Source: Gammaproteobacteria bacterium (GTDB lineage: Bacteria; Pseudomonadota; Gammaproteobacteria; Pseudomonadales; Halieaceae). From it: 64,000 nt of DNA. Below the pieces are notes generated by a model that worked only from the letters and a program-made list of their open reading frames with translations, did no database searches and was not told the origin of the DNA. The DNA lies in assembly GCA_030433415.1 (NCBI GenBank), contig JAUIMF010000002.1, positions 1 to 64,000 on the forward strand, read 5' to 3'. The translations under genes and the position numbers were made by a program. Of the stretch, positions 61,316 to 64,000 are shown in pieces. The stretch's first letter is position 1; the number at the start of each line of letters is the position of its first letter.

Positions 61316-62137
61316 GTGACACAGGCTGTACTTGAGTCATTTGGGGGCAGGGGAGAGCCCCTACTTTTTGCCCACGCTAATGGATACCCGCCCGGTAGCT
61401 ACCGGGAACTCTTTCAGGCCCTGGAGCAGCGTTTCTGCATCAGTGCGATGGAACACCGCCCCCTGTGGGCCGGACGGCAGCCACCGCGAAAGCTCAACTG
61501 GACGCTGTTCGCCGACGACTTGCTGACGCTGATGCAGACACGGTTTGATGAGCCGATCTGGGTCATGGGGCACAGCATGGGAGGCACCGTAGCGGCGCTC
61601 GCGGCGGCGCGTCAGCCGGAGCGATTCCGGGGCGTGGTGCTGCTGGATCCGGTGCTTCTGCAGGAGCGCTTTGCGTTGATGAATCGCGTGATGCCCCGTT
61701 CGCGCATCGAAAAAATGCCCATGATCCGGCGGACCCTGGGCCGGCCCGAGTATTTTTCCAGCCATGAAGAAGCTTTTGAGTTCTATCGCGGCAAACGCGC
61801 TTTTCGCGGCCTGTCTGACACCGCGTTGCGCCATTATGTTGAAGCGGCCAAACAGCCCGTGGATGACGGCAGGGTGCAGCTGCGTTTTTCACCGGCCTGG
61901 GAGGCGGCAATCTATGCCAGCGCGCCCAGCGTCAGCCGCATGCTGAAACGATTGTCGGTGGATATGGTGGCGATTCGGGGTCGCGACAGCGATACGCTCA
62001 ACGCCACGATGTGGCAGCGCCTGCAGCACTGGCAGTCTGGAGGGCGCTTTGCCGAGGTGACTGGAGGTCATCTGTTCCCTTTGGAAAACCCTCACGACAC
62101 CGCTAAAGCCATCGAAGGTCTTATTTTTTCGCCTTAG
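61316..62137 (+). CDS. Alpha/beta-fold hydrolase
   Basis: The protein has 273 residues. It begins TQAVLESFGGRGEPLLFAHANGYPP (oxyanion-hole loop AHANGYPPGSY), has the nucleophile in VMGHSMGGTVAALAAAR (about residue 87), an acid in AIRGRDSDTL and the histidine in VTGGHLFPLENP. Close to the family of haloperoxidase/esterase-like hydrolases; the substrate is unknown. GGAGG lies 8 nt upstream of the GTG at 61316. The upstream in-frame ATG at 61250 would add 22 residues without family sequence. Confidence 0.84.
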   Translation: MTQAVLESFGGRGEPLLFAHANGYPPGSYRELFQALEQRFCISAMEHRPLWAGRQPPRKLNWTLFADDLLTLMQTRFDEPIWVMGHSMGGTVAALAAARQPERFRGVVLLDPVLLQERFALMNRVMPRSRIEKMPMIRRTLGRPEYFSSHEEAFEFYRGKRAFRGLSDTALRHYVEAAKQPVDDGRVQLRFSPAWEAAIYASAPSVSRMLKRLSVDMVAIRGRDSDTLNATMWQRLQHWQSGGRFAEVTGGHLFPLENPHDTAKAIEGLIFSP

Positions 62138-62173
62138 GGCGTCTCGCGCTATTTTGCCGACGCCGCCTATGCC

Positions 62174-62179
62174 TATAAT
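62174..62179 (+). promoter_or_regulatory. -10 box of the universal stress protein gene
   Basis: TATAAT is a perfect -10 hexamer, 27 nt before the start codon. Upstream, only weak -35 candidates (ATTTTG with 17-nt spacing) are present. Confidence 0.4.
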
Positions 62180-62205
62180 TACCCTCTGTGCAGAGGAGGG
62201 ACGTT

Positions 62206-63081
62206 ATGGGGAAGATTCTGATCGTCGCAGACCAGGAAGATGGCTGTGTAGCCACTTCGCGGGGTCTGGAATTGGCGCAGCGCCTGGGCCATGACGTTGA
62301 AGTGGTGGCGTTTGCCTACGCACCGCTTGATCGCCTGGCTCGGGACAAAGTACAGAAGGCCGAAATGCGCCAGAAACTGCTCGACCGCCGCACGGCACAG
62401 GTGCAGGAGCGCATCGACCGCTTTGCTGCCGAGGGCCAGAAGGTGGCGCTGAAGGTGGTCTGGCTCAAAACCATCTACCCCTGGATCATCAAGCGTACCA
62501 ACGCCACCAACTTTGACCTTGTGGTCAAGACCGGCGCTTCCACCGGGGGTATGACGCACACATCAACGGATTGGCATTTGCTGCGCGAATGCCCAGCGCC
62601 GATCTTCATTGCCGCCGAAGATAAATGGTCGCGCACGCGCCCGGTGCTCGCGGCGGTGGATCTGGATACCCGCAAGCGCTCGAAGAAGCAGCTCAACAGC
62701 AAGGTGATACGCCACGCAAAACATTTGGCTGACAGCCTGGGCGTGGAACTGAAGATCATCTCTGCCGTCGTAGTACCGACCTTGCTCGCCGACCTGGATA
62801 TCGTCGATCCGGCGACCTATGCCAAAGAACGCAAAGAAGAAATGATGCCGCAGGTGAAGGCTCTGGCGGCGGAGCATGGGTTGCCCCAAAAAGCCTTCGT
62901 GCTCAAACGTGGACCCGTCGACAAGGTGATCCATTCTCAGGCCGCCAAGGTGCGTGCCCAGGTGGTAGTAATGGGCACCGTGGCTCGCCGTGGCATCAAG
63001 GCGCAACTGGTGGGCAATACCGCCGAATCCGTACTTCAGGACATGCGTACCGACGTGTTGGCTCTGAAACCGGACAGCTGA
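62206..63081 (+). CDS. Universal stress protein, tandem-domain (UspE-like)
   Basis: The protein has 291 residues with two Usp-type halves: GKILIVADQEDGCVATSRGLELAQ to about residue 135, and RPVLAAVDLDTRKRSKKQLNSKVIRHAKHLADS to the end, closing with VVVMGTVARRGIKAQLVGNTAESVLQDMRTDVLAL. The second half keeps the ATP-type G-(2x)-G-(9x)-G-S/N pattern as GTVARRGIKAQLVGNTAE. UspE-like proteins help survival in stationary phase. The ATG at 62206 has GGAGGG upstream. The polyphosphate kinase gene follows after 57 nt, suggesting a linked stress unit. Confidence 0.88.
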   Translation: MGKILIVADQEDGCVATSRGLELAQRLGHDVEVVAFAYAPLDRLARDKVQKAEMRQKLLDRRTAQVQERIDRFAAEGQKVALKVVWLKTIYPWIIKRTNATNFDLVVKTGASTGGMTHTSTDWHLLRECPAPIFIAAEDKWSRTRPVLAAVDLDTRKRSKKQLNSKVIRHAKHLADSLGVELKIISAVVVPTLLADLDIVDPATYAKERKEEMMPQVKALAAEHGLPQKAFVLKRGPVDKVIHSQAAKVRAQVVVMGTVARRGIKAQLVGNTAESVLQDMRTDVLALKPDS

Positions 63082-63138
63082 ACTGACGCAATCACGACTC
63101 GGGCCTGCTGGCCCGTTCCTTCTTTTGGAGCTACCGTT

Positions 63139-64000
63139 TTGAACAGCCCCATCAAGACTCGCCTCGCCGACCTGGATGAAAGCCTGTTTGTGCCTCGGGA
63201 GCTGAGCTGGCTCTCGTTCAACGCTCGCGTACTACAGGAGGCGGCCGACAACAGCGTCCCCGAGATCCAGCGCCTGCGGTATCTGGGTATTTTCTCGAAC
63301 AACCTGGATGAATTTTTTCGCGTGCGAGTCGCCGAGGTGCGACGCCTGATCTCGGTTTCGCGCGGCGCGCAGCGTCAGCAGGCCAAGGAACTGCTGGCGG
63401 CCATTCAGGCCGAGGTGGTGTCACTCCAGCACGATTTCGAACGGGTGAAAAAGTCCGTCATGAATGCGCTGCAGGACCGCAAAATCTACATGGTCAACGA
63501 ACGGGAGATCGATGAGGGACAGGCCGCATTTGTGCAGAGTTACTTCACCTCGACACTGCTGCCTGAGCTCGAGCCGATTCTTTTCAATGACGGCTCGCTG
63601 ATTCCCGTACTCAATGATGAATCACTCTACCTGGCGGTAGATATCGAGTCCGGAGACGAACACCACGTGGCCGTGGTCGAGGTACCCACGGATCGCCTGC
63701 AGCGATTTCTTGAGATTCCCCGGCCCAAGGGCAAGCGCGGTCGCTACATCATCTCGCTGGATAACATGATCCGTGCCTGCCTGCCGCAGATGTTCCGAGG
63801 TGTGCTGCCCATCGACAAGGCGAGTGCCTACTGCTTCAAGTTTTCCCGCGACGCGGAACTGGAGCTGGATGCCAGCATCATGGAAAGCCTCATCGAGAAG
63901 ATGGCAACGAGCCTCAAGCAACGACGCAAGGCCGACGCGGTGCGTTTTGTCTACGATGCACACATGCCTCAGCGGCTGCTTGATTTTCTCGCCAGTCGCT
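63139..64000 (+). CDS. ppk: Polyphosphate kinase 1, N-terminal part (gene runs off the window)
   Basis: About 287 residues are visible before the window ends. They begin LNSPIKTRLADLDESLFVPR (TTG start) and contain ELSWLSFNARVLQEAADNSV and RLRYLGIFSNNLDEFFRVRV, which are diagnostic of PPK1. The enzyme polymerises ATP gamma-phosphate into polyphosphate. GGAG lies 8 nt upstream of the TTG, and no better start lies near, so the unusual start codon is supported. The catalytic phospho-histidine is beyond the window. The neighbour upstream is a universal stress protein gene. Confidence 0.9.
   Translation, partial: MNSPIKTRLADLDESLFVPRELSWLSFNARVLQEAADNSVPEIQRLRYLGIFSNNLDEFFRVRVAEVRRLISVSRGAQRQQAKELLAAIQAEVVSLQHDFERVKKSVMNALQDRKIYMVNEREIDEGQAAFVQSYFTSTLLPELEPILFNDGSLIPVLNDESLYLAVDIESGDEHHVAVVEVPTDRLQRFLEIPRPKGKRGRYIISLDNMIRACLPQMFRGVLPIDKASAYCFKFSRDAELELDASIMESLIEKMATSLKQRRKADAVRFVYDAHMPQRLLDFLASR

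Overview
The window looks like the chromosome of a marine gammaproteobacterium of the Halieaceae (OM60/NOR5) group, close to Congregibacter. The reasons are the high G+C and dense coding, an Oar-like TonB-dependent receptor, a complete Entner-Doudoroff operon under HexR, and an unusual isocitrate dehydrogenase that matches what I remember of the NAD-specific enzyme of Congregibacter litoralis. This placement is inference: there is no rRNA gene in the window. I see no insertion sequence, prophage, CRISPR array or integrase. Most of the window is core metabolism on both strands.

Layout. 1-6.7 kb: the end of a ureohydrolase gene, a PpiC-like protein, and the urea ABC transporter urtABCDE behind a sigma-54 promoter with two NtrC-like sites. 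6.8-8.7 kb: exported oligoendopeptidase F. 8.8-21.5 kb: central carbon metabolism. gap diverges from a seven-gene run hexR-ppc-edd-glk-eda-zwf-pgl, with HexR-like operators between them, followed by maeB. 21.6-23.6 kb: two envelope proteins of unknown function and an ArsC-like protein on the minus strand. 23.7-32 kb: serine/threonine dehydratase and sdaA, a crotonase-thiolase pair, then a minus-strand operon ending in dgcN-dgcA (D-glutamate catabolism). 32.2-36.2 kb: S9 peptidase, methionine-type aminotransferase and omega-amidase. 36.2-39.7 kb: glutaryl-CoA operon with a PQQ-type dehydrogenase. 39.9-43.2 kb: isocitrate dehydrogenase, YjdM and a YcaQ-family protein. 43.3-46.8 kb: NfeD, an SPFH protein, an orphan HigA-like regulator and a diguanylate cyclase. 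47.1-53.1 kb: tRNA-Thr(CGU), a beta-lactamase-fold hydrolase, folD and the TonB-dependent receptor. 53.2-53.5 kb: a gene-free block of inverted and tandem repeats. 53.5-58.1 kb: a succinate-semialdehyde dehydrogenase and the phage-shock locus (pspF divergent from a small membrane protein gene and pspABC, with a sigma-54 promoter). 58.2-64 kb: two alpha/beta hydrolases, an AlgE-like porin, an unknown membrane protein, a universal stress protein and the start of ppk.

How the genes fit together. Glucose enters by Glk-Zwf-Pgl-Edd-Eda to pyruvate and glyceraldehyde-3-phosphate, which Gap carries on. Ppc and MaeB balance C3 and C4 acids. SdaA and the PLP dehydratase feed serine into pyruvate. Several loci (urt, dgcN/A, aminotransferase/omega-amidase, glutaryl-CoA) scavenge nitrogen compounds and amino acids. 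The envelope-stress theme is strong (psp, NfeD/SPFH, universal stress protein, polyphosphate kinase).

The most notable observation is the isocitrate dehydrogenase. It carries an internal duplication of its central region, and the two copies keep complementary sets of the residues that, in dimeric type II enzymes, come from two different subunits.
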